From positions 186,001 to 250,000 of the forward strand of contig NZ_JALBYQ010000002.1 of assembly GCF_022678625.1 (NCBI RefSeq): DNA of 64,000 nucleotides. Direction: 5' to 3'. Origin of the DNA: Aliiroseovarius subalbicans (GTDB lineage: Bacteria; Pseudomonadota; Alphaproteobacteria; Rhodobacterales; Rhodobacteraceae). Both the position numbers and the translations under genes were made by a program. Below are positions 46,249 through 54,401 of the stretch, one piece after another. The notes below the pieces were generated by a model that was not told the DNA's origin, did no database searches, and worked only from the letters and a program-made list of their open reading frames with translations. How positions within the stretch are numbered: position 1 is the first letter of the stretch; each line of letters begins with the position of its first letter.

Positions 46249-47519
46249 GCGCCACAGGCTCGGACCTCATCCTCGAGCGGATGATGGCGCTGCATCCCAA
46301 GATTATCGACCTGACACTTGACCGTGTCTGGCGTCTGTTGGCTGCCCTGGACCATCCCGAACGCCGCCTGCCGCCGGTGATCCACCTGGCCGGAACCAAT
46401 GGCAAGGGATCGACCCAAGCATTCCTGCGCGCGGGGCTGGAGGCTGCGGGCAATCGCGTGCATTCCTATACCTCGCCCCACCTGGCCCGGTTCCATGAGC
46501 GTATCCGGCTGGCAGGCACATTGATCTCCGAACCTGATCTGAGCGCAGTTCTGGACCGCTGCTATGCGGCCAACGACGGTGAGACCATCACCTATTTCGA
46601 AATCACCACCGTCGCCGCCCTTCTCTCCTTCGCCGAAACGCCGGCCGAGTTCACCCTGCTCGAAACCGGCCTGGGGGGCCGGTTGGATGCGACCAACGTG
46701 GTCGACCAGCCGGCGATGACCGTGATCACCCCGATTTCAATCGACCACACCCAGTTTCTGGGCGACACGCTGGCGAAGATCGCAGGCGAAAAGGCGGGCA
46801 TCCTGAAACGTGGCGTGCCCTGCGTGGTCGGACCGCAACCCGACGAAGCGCTTGAGGTGATCGAAGCGCGCGCCGCCCGTTTGGGCGCACCCCTGCTGGT
46901 TCACGGCCAGCACTGGCATTTCTACCGCGAACGCGGGCGCTTGATCGTGCAGGACGAACACGGTCTGGTCGACCTGCCGCCGCCCGCCCTGATCGGTCCG
47001 CACCAACTGGAAAACGCCGCCGCCGCCGTGGTCACCCTGCGCGCCTTGGGGATCGACAACGACGCCTGCGAGTCGGCGATGCAAAACGTCAGCTGGCCCG
47101 CCCGGATGCAACGCCTGACAACCGGCCCGCTTGTCGATGCGGCAGGCGATTCCGAGCTTTGGTTGGACGGCGGGCACAACCCTGCGGCGGGTGAAATGCT
47201 GGCAGTTGTTCTGGCCAACCTGCCGCTCCGCCCGACACACCTTATCTGCGGCATGCTGAACACCAAGGACGTGACCGGATACTTGCGCCCCCTTGCAGCT
47301 GTTGCCGACAGCCTGATTGCCGTATCGATCCCCGGCGAGCCCAACACCTTGCCAGCCGAAGACACAGCAGAGGCCGCACACGAGGTCCGGCTGGGCGCCA
47401 CGACCGCCCAAACGGTTGCGGGGGCCATTCATCGCATCACAGCCGACCACCCCGGCGCCCGCATACTGATCTGCGGTTCGCTGTACTTGGCCGGAGATGT
47501 TCTGAAAGAGAACAGCTAA
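46245..47519 (+). CDS. folC: Bifunctional folylpolyglutamate synthase / dihydrofolate synthase
   Basis: 424 residues; GTG start overlapping the accD stop. Landmarks: HLAGTNGKGSTQAFL (P-loop), YTSPHLARFHERI, LLETGLGGRLDATNVV and ISIDHTQFLGDTLAKIAGEKAGI, then in the C-terminal domain LDGGHNPAAGEML. It adds glutamate to folates and makes dihydrofolate, in the cytoplasm. The accD-folC pairing is common in proteobacteria. Confidence 0.96.
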   Translation: MSATGSDLILERMMALHPKIIDLTLDRVWRLLAALDHPERRLPPVIHLAGTNGKGSTQAFLRAGLEAAGNRVHSYTSPHLARFHERIRLAGTLISEPDLSAVLDRCYAANDGETITYFEITTVAALLSFAETPAEFTLLETGLGGRLDATNVVDQPAMTVITPISIDHTQFLGDTLAKIAGEKAGILKRGVPCVVGPQPDEALEVIEARAARLGAPLLVHGQHWHFYRERGRLIVQDEHGLVDLPPPALIGPHQLENAAAAVVTLRALGIDNDACESAMQNVSWPARMQRLTTGPLVDAAGDSELWLDGGHNPAAGEMLAVVLANLPLRPTHLICGMLNTKDVTGYLRPLAAVADSLIAVSIPGEPNTLPAEDTAEAAHEVRLGATTAQTVAGAIHRITADHPGARILICGSLYLAGDVLKENS

Positions 47520-48385
47520 AAGAGGCTTTGCGCCCTGAAAATGAGATCCGGCTGATTTCCGCGAACTGGAATTGAAATCCGTCGCCGGTTGGGTGATCAC
47601 GAAAATTATTTTTTGCCTGCCGCGCTGGTGGGTCACGGTTTTGCGACTCAACCCATGGAAACGACTCACTTTTCTCACCCCACCCGATTCGGCCTATGGC
47701 GCAGGCCAAAATGTTGACGAAATCAAGTTCCTTCTACAATATATGGGGGTAATTCACGGGCAACTTACCGCCCAAATGAACGGCTTTTGACAACCTGTCG
47801 AGCAGACAGGGAACAGGGGGATACGCATGTTTTAGCGCTCTGCGGCGCCTTGAAGCTGCTTGTGACGACAAAGGTGCAAGCTGCGGCGCATGAGGTCGGT
47901 ATTACTCCCAATGCCACTTCGCTTTCGATCACCATCAACGGAGAAGTGATTCAGATCGAACGCATTCAGGACATCAGCGAAAAGCTTGCGTCCGAGTTCA
48001 CCTAAGCATCGCGCCCCTGCCCACCCTTTTGCATCCACCCGATCGCAGCGACGCCGGGTGTGGCATAGGTGGGCGAAATTGAAGACATCTCGTTTCTGGA
48101 AAACGAGGTGGTAGACGGCCAGGGACCGCCATTCGACAGCCAAGTCCCGGCCCTGCGCGCCAAAGTGTCATTCAATCGTGCTTTTCTGGATGCTGGAAAA
48201 CACGAACTCAACCGGGACAGGATATTAAGAGCCCATGGCGCGACGCAAAACGGTTGCAGCCGGGATTTCGCACTGCCAAGCCGCTGACCTTGTTCCACAA
48301 CGATCCGTGGTGTGATCCATAGGTGCGCCTTTCGGCGCGCTTGGTATCTCACCCGCCGCCTTCGCGGCGGGTTCGGGATCGGTGC
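47520..48385. other. Long intergenic region without a supported gene
   Basis: About 870 bases. A plus-strand frame (47787-48005) ends with a protein-like stretch (SITINGEVIQIERIQDISEKLASEFT) but has no clear start or ribosome site. A frame at 48069-48287 is weaker. The left part (47600-47770) is relatively A/T-rich. Two hairpins lie at the right end (48325-48371). The region could be a gene graveyard or hold a small RNA; no known RNA is recognised. Confidence 0.45.
48325..48371 (-). terminator. Two adjacent G/C hairpins after zapE
   Basis: GCGCC-TTTC-GGCGC (48325-48338) and CCCGCCGC-CTTC-GCGGCGGG (48352-48371) lie just beyond the zapE stop, on its 3' side. Neither is followed by a good T-run on the minus strand, so efficient intrinsic termination is uncertain. 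Confidence 0.5.
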
Positions 48386-49465
48386 CTAGCTCTGCCCCCA
48401 GTCTTTGTCCTGCATCTCGCGCAAGCGGCTAGCGGTGCGTTCGAATTCGAACGATCCTTCGCCCTCGACATACAGCATTTCGGGCAGCGCTGCGGCAGAG
48501 GCGATCAGCCGCACACCTCCTTCGTAAAGCGCATCGATCAGTATGACGAAGCGCTTGGCTTCATTGAAATTCGAACGCGACAGGCAGGGGATTCCCTCCA
48601 ACACCAAAAGCTTCACTGTTTCGGCAATGGCCAGGTAGTCGCCAGGCCCCAGCATGGCGCCGCAGAGGTCATGAAACCCCGCCCGTGCCGCGCCGTTGTG
48701 GAAGGCCGGCAGCACCACGTCGCGCCCCTTAACAGTGATCACATGCGGCTGGGCCGCGCCGCCCGTCAGGTCGCGCCAGATCGCCTCAATCGCATCGCGT
48801 GCGGCTTCATTGGCCGGGGTGAAATAGACTTGTTCGCCCTCAAGCCTGTTCTGGCGGTAGTCATTCGGGCTGACCAGTTCATGGATGACCATCCGCTTTT
48901 TCAAAAGTACGATGAACGGCAGGAACAGCTGGCGGTTCAGCCCATCTTTGTAAAGGTCATCCGGCACCCGGTTCGAGGTGGTGACAATCACCACCCCCGC
49001 CGCCATCAACTTTTCAAACAGCCGCCCGACAATCATCGCGTCGGTGATGTCGGTGATCTGCATTTCGTCGAAGGCAAACAGGCGCACGTCACGAATGATC
49101 TGCGCCGCGACCGGCTCCAACGCGTCGTCCACCCCGTCGGCGCGGGCTTTGTGCATGCCCGCGTGAACCTCTTGCATGAAAGCGTGGAAATGCACCCGCC
49201 GCTTACCGTCGATGGCCAGGTTGTCCACGAACAGGTCCATCAGAAAGCTTTTTCCGCGCCCGACCCCGCCCCAGAGGTAAAGCCCCATCGGCACCTCTTC
49301 GGGTTTGTGAAACAAACCGCCCAGAATGCCCCGCCGCTTCGTGCGCGTGGCCTCAAGGTGGGTGCGGATGTCTTCCAGCGCGGGCAGGCAGGCCTCCTGC
49401 GCGGGATCTGCGTGGATGTCGCCCGCGCGCACGCGGTCATGATAGATTTTCGTCAGCGTCGTCAT
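48386..49465 (-). CDS. zapE: Cell division protein ZapE (AFG1-type ATPase)
   Basis: 359 residues from the ATG at 49465, which fits the family start; an upstream in-frame ATG at 49513 is possible but adds 16 residues. Walker A WGGVGRGKSFLMD and Walker B LFAFDEMQ with ITDAMIVGRLFEKL are typical; TTSNRVPDDLYKDGLNRQLFLPFI is the sensor region. ZapE is an ATPase that joins the septal ring under stress in E. coli; the mitochondrial relative is Lace1/Afg1. It is monocistronic here. Confidence 0.92.
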   Translation of the reverse strand: MTTLTKIYHDRVRAGDIHADPAQEACLPALEDIRTHLEATRTKRRGILGGLFHKPEEVPMGLYLWGGVGRGKSFLMDLFVDNLAIDGKRRVHFHAFMQEVHAGMHKARADGVDDALEPVAAQIIRDVRLFAFDEMQITDITDAMIVGRLFEKLMAAGVVIVTTSNRVPDDLYKDGLNRQLFLPFIVLLKKRMVIHELVSPNDYRQNRLEGEQVYFTPANEAARDAIEAIWRDLTGGAAQPHVITVKGRDVVLPAFHNGAARAGFHDLCGAMLGPGDYLAIAETVKLLVLEGIPCLSRSNFNEAKRFVILIDALYEGGVRLIASAAALPEMLYVEGEGSFEFERTASRLREMQDKDWGQS

Positions 49466-49564
49466 AACCCCGGCATAAAACGCCAGCCCGCATAAGAAAA
49501 GGTTGTGCGACATGTCAAACGGAATGATTTGACGGGTGGGTGAATTTCGCTGACCTTACCCGGC

Positions 49565-50806
49565 ATGACAGACACGCGCGCGCCCCTCATAACCCCGGTT
49601 CTGATTGCCGGATGCATCATCATCATGGTCGGCTTTGCAATCCGGGCCAGTTTCGGGGTGTTTCAGATCCCGATTGCTGAAGAGTTTGGCTGGGCCCGCG
49701 CCGAGTTTTCCCTGGCGATTGCGATCCAGAGCCTGGCTTGGGGGATCGGGCAGCCGATCTTTGGCGCCATTGCCGAGAAGGTCGGCGATCGCAAGGCGAT
49801 CATCGCAGGCGCGCTGACCTATGCCGCCGGGCTGGTGGCCTCATCCTTTGCCGTTACACCCGAGGCGCACCAGATGCTGGAGATCCTGGTGGGCTTTGGC
49901 ATCGCCGGCACCGGGTTCGGCGTGATCCTGGCCGTGGTCGGGCGGGCGGCGTCGGATGAGAACCGCTCAATGGCGCTGGCGATTGCCACGGCGGCCGGAT
50001 CGGCGGGCCAGGTCTTTGGCGCGCCGCTGGCGGAATACCTGCTGACCCTGATGCCCTGGCAGAACGTCTTTGGCATTTTTGCCGTCGCGATCCTGGCCGT
50101 TCTCTTGTTGCTGCCGATGATGCGGAGCGAGACCGTGGCGACCCGGTCCGAACTTGAAGACAGCATGGGCGACATACTGAAACAGGCATTTCGCGACCCG
50201 TCCTATACGCTGATCTTCCTGGGCTTCTTTTCCTGCGGCTATCAGCTTGCCTTCATCACCGCGCATTTCCCGGCCTTCGTGACGGAAATGTGCGGCACGA
50301 TCGACCCGTCGGGCACGTTGGCCACAATCGGTGTGTCGACCACGTCCGCCTTGGGGGCGGTGTCGATCTCGCTCATCGGGTTGGCCAACATCGCGGGGAC
50401 GCTGTACGCGGGTTGGCTGGGCAAGCGGTATTCGAAGAAATACCTGCTGGCGGCGATCTATACCGGGCGAACCATCATCGCCGCGCTGTTCATCCTGTTC
50501 CCGATCACGCCGGTGACGGTGATCCTGTTCTCCATCGCCATGGGGTCGCTGTGGCTGGCAACCGTGCCGCTGACCTCGGGCCTCGTCGCGCATATCTATG
50601 GCTTGCGCTACATGGGAACGCTGTATGGCATCGTGTTTTTCAGCCACCAACTGGGCAGCTTCCTGGGCGTTTGGCTGGGTGGGCGGATGTATGACACGTT
50701 TGGCGATTACACCACCGTGTGGTGGATCGGCGTCGGTGTCGGTGCGTTTTCCGCCATTGTGCACCTCCCGGTGAAGGAACAGCCCCTTCACGCCCGCCCC
50801 GCATGA
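49565..50806 (+). CDS. MFS transporter
   Basis: 413 residues with twelve predicted helices and the MFS loop AIAEKVGDRKAI between helices 2 and 3. The first helices (ILIAGCIIIMVGFAIRASFGVF) and GLRYMGTLYGIVFFSHQLGSFLGVWLGGRMYD resemble the monocarboxylate/oxalate branch. Substrate unknown. It runs convergently with the Lrp-type regulator (stops seven bases apart). Confidence 0.9.
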   Translation: MTDTRAPLITPVLIAGCIIIMVGFAIRASFGVFQIPIAEEFGWARAEFSLAIAIQSLAWGIGQPIFGAIAEKVGDRKAIIAGALTYAAGLVASSFAVTPEAHQMLEILVGFGIAGTGFGVILAVVGRAASDENRSMALAIATAAGSAGQVFGAPLAEYLLTLMPWQNVFGIFAVAILAVLLLLPMMRSETVATRSELEDSMGDILKQAFRDPSYTLIFLGFFSCGYQLAFITAHFPAFVTEMCGTIDPSGTLATIGVSTTSALGAVSISLIGLANIAGTLYAGWLGKRYSKKYLLAAIYTGRTIIAALFILFPITPVTVILFSIAMGSLWLATVPLTSGLVAHIYGLRYMGTLYGIVFFSHQLGSFLGVWLGGRMYDTFGDYTTVWWIGVGVGAFSAIVHLPVKEQPLHARPA

Positions 50807-50813
50807 TGTTCGA

Positions 50814-51272
50814 CTAGACCGGAAGCGCGGTTGTCTTGAACACAGTGCGCAGGGCGAAGCTGGATTGCATCCCTTGAACCCCTGGCAGGCGCGCCAGGTA
50901 TTGGCGGTGGATGCGGGCAAAGTCCTCGGTGTTTTCGGCCACGACCTTCAACAGGTAATCCGCGGACCCGGCCATCAGATGGCACTCCAGCACATCGGGA
51001 ACCAGCGCCACCTCACGCTCAAACGCGTCCAGCACTTCGTCGGCCTGACCCGACAGGGTGATCTCGACGAACACCGTGCTGGGGCAACCCATCTTGCGCG
51101 CATCCAAAAGAGCGACATAGTCTTTGATGAAGCCTTCGGCCTCAAGCCGCTGCACCCGCCGGTGACACGCCGAGGGTGACAGGTTCACCTTTTCCGACAG
51201 GTCTGCGTTTGAGATGCGCCCGGCCTTCTGCAGGACCCCAAGGATGCGGCGGTCTATACTGTCGAGTTCCAT
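50814..51272 (-). CDS. Lrp/AsnC family regulator, likely controlling ald
   Basis: 152 residues from the ATG at 51272: HTH (ISNADLSEKVNLSPSACHRRVQRLEAEGFI) followed by a RAM effector-binding domain (CPSTVFVEITL ... AGSADYLLKVVAENTEDFARIHRQYLARLPGV). Divergent from alanine dehydrogenase, with a 151-base shared control region containing TTTGTTCAAA and other A/T-rich pieces. By analogy with AldR of other bacteria it probably activates ald in response to alanine. Confidence 0.93.
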   Translation of the reverse strand: MELDSIDRRILGVLQKAGRISNADLSEKVNLSPSACHRRVQRLEAEGFIKDYVALLDARKMGCPSTVFVEITLSGQADEVLDAFEREVALVPDVLECHLMAGSADYLLKVVAENTEDFARIHRQYLARLPGVQGMQSSFALRTVFKTTALPV

Positions 51273-51423
51273 ATTCGCACACGTTCCTTGCGCCATTTGT
51301 TCAAATTGCGATGGTTCCTTCGGAAACTCCTAGCAAAGACGCCACATCTTTTCAAAGCAATTGCGTGCGGAACTGCGCATTTTTGTCGCAGGAGAATACG
51401 CAAGGGAAACGGAGGAGACCCCC

Positions 51424-52542
51424 ATGCTGATCGGATGCCCGAAAGAGATTAAACCCCAGGAATTTCGTGTTGGCCTGACGCCGAACGCGGCAGGCGAAGC
51501 GGTTAGCCGCGGCCACAAGGTGATCGTTGAAACCAACGCCGGTGCAGGCTCCGGCTTCACCGACGATGACTACCGCGCCATGGGCGCCGAAGTCCTGGAC
51601 ACCGCCGAAGAGATCTTTGCCCGCGCCGACATGATCGTGAAGGTGAAAGAACCCCAGGCGGTTGAACGCAAGATGCTGCGCCCCGACCAGCTTTTGTTTA
51701 CCTACCTGCACCTGGCACCGGACCCCGCGCAAACCCACGACCTGCTGGAAAGCGGCTGCACCGCGATCGCCTATGAGACCGTGACGGACGACCGGGGTGG
51801 TCTGCCCCTTCTGGCCCCGATGTCCGAGGTCGCCGGGCGGCTGGCGCCGCAGGTTGGCGCCTGGACCTTGCAAAAGGCCAACGGCGGGCGCGGTGTGCTG
51901 ATGGGCGGCGTGCCCGGTGTGGGCCCGGCCAACGTGGTGGTAATCGGCGGCGGTGTCGTCGGCACCCACGCGGCCCGGATCGCGGCTGGCATGGGCGCAG
52001 ATGTGACCGTGCTGGACCGGTCCCTGCCCCGGATGCGCTATCTTGATGATGTCTTTGGCGGCGTGTTCAAAACCGGCTTCTCCTCGGCCGGAAACACCGC
52101 TGAACTGGTGGCGCAGGCCGACATGGTCATCGGCGCCGTGCTGATCCCCGGCGCCGCCGCGCCGAAGCTGGTCAGCCGCGCGCAACTGTCGGGCATGAAG
52201 CCCGGCGCGGTGCTGGTTGACGTAGCGATCGACCAGGGCGGGTGTTTCGAAACCTCAAAGGCCACGACCCACGCAGACCCGATCTATGAGGTGGATGGCA
52301 TCATGCATTACTGTGTCGCCAATATGCCCGGCGCGGTTGCACGCACCTCGACCATCGCGCTTGGTAACGCCACGCTGCCCTTCATGCTGGCCCTGGCCGA
52401 CAAAGGCTGGCGCCAAGCTTGCGAAGAGGATCCACATCTTCTGAACGGCTTGAACGTCCATGCCGGAGAGCTGACGTATGACGCCGTTGGCAAGGCGCTG
52501 GGGATCGACGTGATTTCGCCCTCTCAGGCGTTGAAAAAGTAA
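51424..52542 (+). CDS. ald: Alanine dehydrogenase
   Basis: 372 residues from the ATG at 51424, behind GGAGGAG. It reversibly deaminates L-alanine to pyruvate and ammonia with NAD+. MLIGCPKEIKPQEFRVGLTPNAA, AGSGFTDDDY, VVVIGGGVVGTHAARIAAGMGADVTVLD (NAD-binding) and VDVAIDQGGCFETSKATTH are family landmarks. Under the divergent Lrp-type gene. A terminator hairpin with TATTT follows. Confidence 0.97.
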   Translation: MLIGCPKEIKPQEFRVGLTPNAAGEAVSRGHKVIVETNAGAGSGFTDDDYRAMGAEVLDTAEEIFARADMIVKVKEPQAVERKMLRPDQLLFTYLHLAPDPAQTHDLLESGCTAIAYETVTDDRGGLPLLAPMSEVAGRLAPQVGAWTLQKANGGRGVLMGGVPGVGPANVVVIGGGVVGTHAARIAAGMGADVTVLDRSLPRMRYLDDVFGGVFKTGFSSAGNTAELVAQADMVIGAVLIPGAAAPKLVSRAQLSGMKPGAVLVDVAIDQGGCFETSKATTHADPIYEVDGIMHYCVANMPGAVARTSTIALGNATLPFMLALADKGWRQACEEDPHLLNGLNVHAGELTYDAVGKALGIDVISPSQALKK

Positions 52543-52566
52543 GCCTTTCCACCTGTCCGATCACTC

Positions 52567-52600
52567 ATGGCCCGAGGCACTGCGCCCCGGGCCATTATTT
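52567..52600 (+). terminator. Terminator downstream of ald
   Basis: ATGGCCCG (52567-52574) pairs with CGGGCCAT (52588-52595) with a thirteen-base loop, followed by TATTT on the plus strand. It probably ends ald and separates it from the MsrQ-like gene. Confidence 0.65.
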
Positions 52601-52659
52601 GCGACGGAATGCTTTTGTGGGACCGTAGAACCTTTGACTTACTTCAAAGGATCAAGACC

Positions 52660-53277
52660 ATGAGCAAATACCTGTCGGCGCTTACCCCCTACTGGCTGTG
52701 GGCGCTGCTGTCCCTTCCCGCCTTGGGGCTTGTCTCAGAGCTGCTGGCCGCAACCACACCCAAGCAGATTGATGGCGTGATGCATGGAACGGGTGAATTT
52801 GCCGCCCGGTTCCTGATCATCTCCCTTCTCGCCAGCCCCCTGATGCTGCTGTTCAAAGGCTGGCGCGGCCCGCGCTGGCTGCGCAAGAACCGGCGCTATT
52901 TTGGCGTCGCGGCCTTCGGCTACGGCGCGCTTCACCTTGTCGCCTATGTGATGAAGCAGGGCAGCCTGACAAAAATCCTTGGAGAAGCGACCGAGCTGGA
53001 AATCTGGACGGGCTGGGTTGCATTCGCCATTTTCCTGCCGCTTGCAGCAACAAGTTTTGACGCCGCCATTCGGGCACTGGGACCGCGCTGGAAAAACCTT
53101 CAGCGTGCGACCTATGGTGCTGCCGTGTTGGTCCTGATCCATTGGGCTGCGCAAGAGGATTGGCGTTCGATCACACCGGCATTGGTGCATTTCGGACCGT
53201 TGATCGGTCTGGAGCTCTACCGGATTTGGTACTGGTATCTCCGCCCGCGCAAACCGCGGGTTGTAACCGCACAATAG
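52660..53277 (+). CDS. Ferric-reductase-like haem membrane protein (MsrQ/YedZ type)
   Basis: 205 residues from the ATG at 52660, six membrane helices expected. The layout matches YedZ/MsrQ: YWLWALLSLPALGL, GEFAARFLIISLLASPL, RRYFGVAAFGYGALHLVAYV with the haem His, LPLAATSFD and RATYGAAVLVLIHWA. MsrQ gives electrons to the periplasmic methionine-sulfoxide reductase MsrP; no msrP gene is next to it here, which is unusual, so partner and electron route are unknown. Confidence 0.85.
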   Translation: MSKYLSALTPYWLWALLSLPALGLVSELLAATTPKQIDGVMHGTGEFAARFLIISLLASPLMLLFKGWRGPRWLRKNRRYFGVAAFGYGALHLVAYVMKQGSLTKILGEATELEIWTGWVAFAIFLPLAATSFDAAIRALGPRWKNLQRATYGAAVLVLIHWAAQEDWRSITPALVHFGPLIGLELYRIWYWYLRPRKPRVVTAQ

Positions 53278-53306
53278 GGCGGATCCGACTTGCACCTGCA
53301 GGGCAT

Positions 53307-53337
53307 GAAAAAGGCCGGCCCCGGAAAGGGCCGGCCT
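53307..53337 (-). terminator. Terminator of mscL
   Basis: GGCCGGCCC (53313-53321) and GGGCCGGCC (53328-53336) form a nine-pair stem, with CTTTTTC on the minus strand just after it (complement of A at 53308-53312). It ends mscL and faces the MsrQ-like gene. Confidence 0.88.
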
Positions 53338-53360
53338 GATCGCTGTTTCTGGTCCAGAAG

Positions 53361-53795
53361 TTACTTCTTGGACAACGCATCCCGGATTTCGGTTAGCAGG
53401 TCGACCTCGCTCGGCCCTGCCGGTGCCGCTTCTTCCACGGCTTCCTCTTCCTTCTTCGCGGCCTCTTTTGCCTTGTTCACATAGCGCACCAGCATGAAGA
53501 CGACCCATGCGATGATCAGGAAATTGATCACGGCCATGATGAAGGCACCATAGGCGAACGCCGAGGCGCCGGCCTCTCTCGCGGCTTCCAGCGACGGGTA
53601 TTCGGTCCCGTCCCCGCCCAGCAAGATGAACTTGTTGGTGAAGTCCACGCCACCCATGAACAGCCCGATGATTGGGTTGATCAGGTCGGCAACCAGGGAT
53701 TTGACGATCGCGGTAAACGCCGCGCCGATGATGATACCAACAGCCATGTCCATGACATTGCCCTTGGCGATGAAGTCCTTGAATTCTTGCAGCAT
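53361..53795 (-). CDS. mscL: Large-conductance mechanosensitive channel
   Basis: 144 residues. The start [35 protein letters not shown] is the amphipathic N-helix and first pore helix; the second helix is around residues 80-105 ([21 protein letters not shown]). The C-terminal cytoplasmic tail is Lys/Glu/Ala-rich with [11 protein letters not shown] at the end. MscL opens under hypo-osmotic shock to save the cell. Standard member; transcription ends at the hairpin behind it. Confidence 0.96.
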   Translation of the reverse strand: MLQEFKDFIAKGNVMDMAVGIIIGAAFTAIVKSLVADLINPIIGLFMGGVDFTNKFILLGGDGTEYPSLEAAREAGASAFAYGAFIMAVINFLIIAWVVFMLVRYVNKAKEAAKKEEEAVEEAAPAGPSEVDLLTEIRDALSKK

Positions 53796-53918
53796 GTGCT
53801 GTCCTCACTCCTGTCCATGTTTCGCGCTTGTTCGTTGGTTTTACGCACGCGGAATATAGCACGTTTAACGCTGAACTTGTGAAACGTATCGGGGAAAGGA
53901 ACGGTGGCCTTCCCCGTA

Positions 53919-54368
53919 TCAGACGGGCAGCGCACCGGTCAGGACATAGCGCAGGATCTGAACCACTTCTTCGGGGGTTTCGGTCACGGCCAAGGCGGCG
54001 GCGTCGACCTCTTTCAATGCATGTTGGTGGTCTGGGCCGTGCATGACGATGAGGGATTTTCCCAGCGCCGCCGCCTGCCCCGCATCAAAGGCCGCATTCC
54101 ACTGCTTGTATTTTTCGCCAAAGCGCACCACGACCACGTCGGCCTGTTCGATCCCCATACGCGTACGTATGGCATTCAGCTTGGCGCCCTTGTGGTCATG
54201 CCAGAACTTGTCCGGCTCTGCCCCCATGATCGCCACACCGCAATCGTCCGAGGCGTCGTGATCCGTGACGGGCGCGTTGAACGTCACGTCCAGCCCCTTG
54301 GCGCCCGCAACGATCTGGTCGCGCCAGTCAGTGTGGATTTCACCCGAAAGGTATACATTCAGCGTCAT
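53919..54368 (-). CDS. YtoQ family protein
   Basis: 149 residues, family named after Bacillus YtoQ; start MTLNVYLSGEIHTDWRDQI, then NAPVTDHDASDDCGVAIMGAEPDKFWHDHKGAKLNAIRTRMGIEQADVVVVRFG and FDAGQAAALGKSLIVMHG. This resembles nucleoside 2-deoxyribosyltransferase-like folds (D-x-D and helix/strand order), but no activity is known. It follows pheT by 33 bases and may be the last gene of the pheST transcript. Confidence 0.88.
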   Translation of the reverse strand: MTLNVYLSGEIHTDWRDQIVAGAKGLDVTFNAPVTDHDASDDCGVAIMGAEPDKFWHDHKGAKLNAIRTRMGIEQADVVVVRFGEKYKQWNAAFDAGQAAALGKSLIVMHGPDHQHALKEVDAAALAVTETPEEVVQILRYVLTGALPV

Positions 54369-54401
54369 GTCGTGCTCCTTGTAAAGCGGCGCGAAAAGGG
54401 G

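Noticed and set aside
47787-48005. Gene candidate in the folC-zapE gap
   Set aside because: Its TTG start has no ribosome site and only the last third looks protein-like; kept as an observation, not as a gene.
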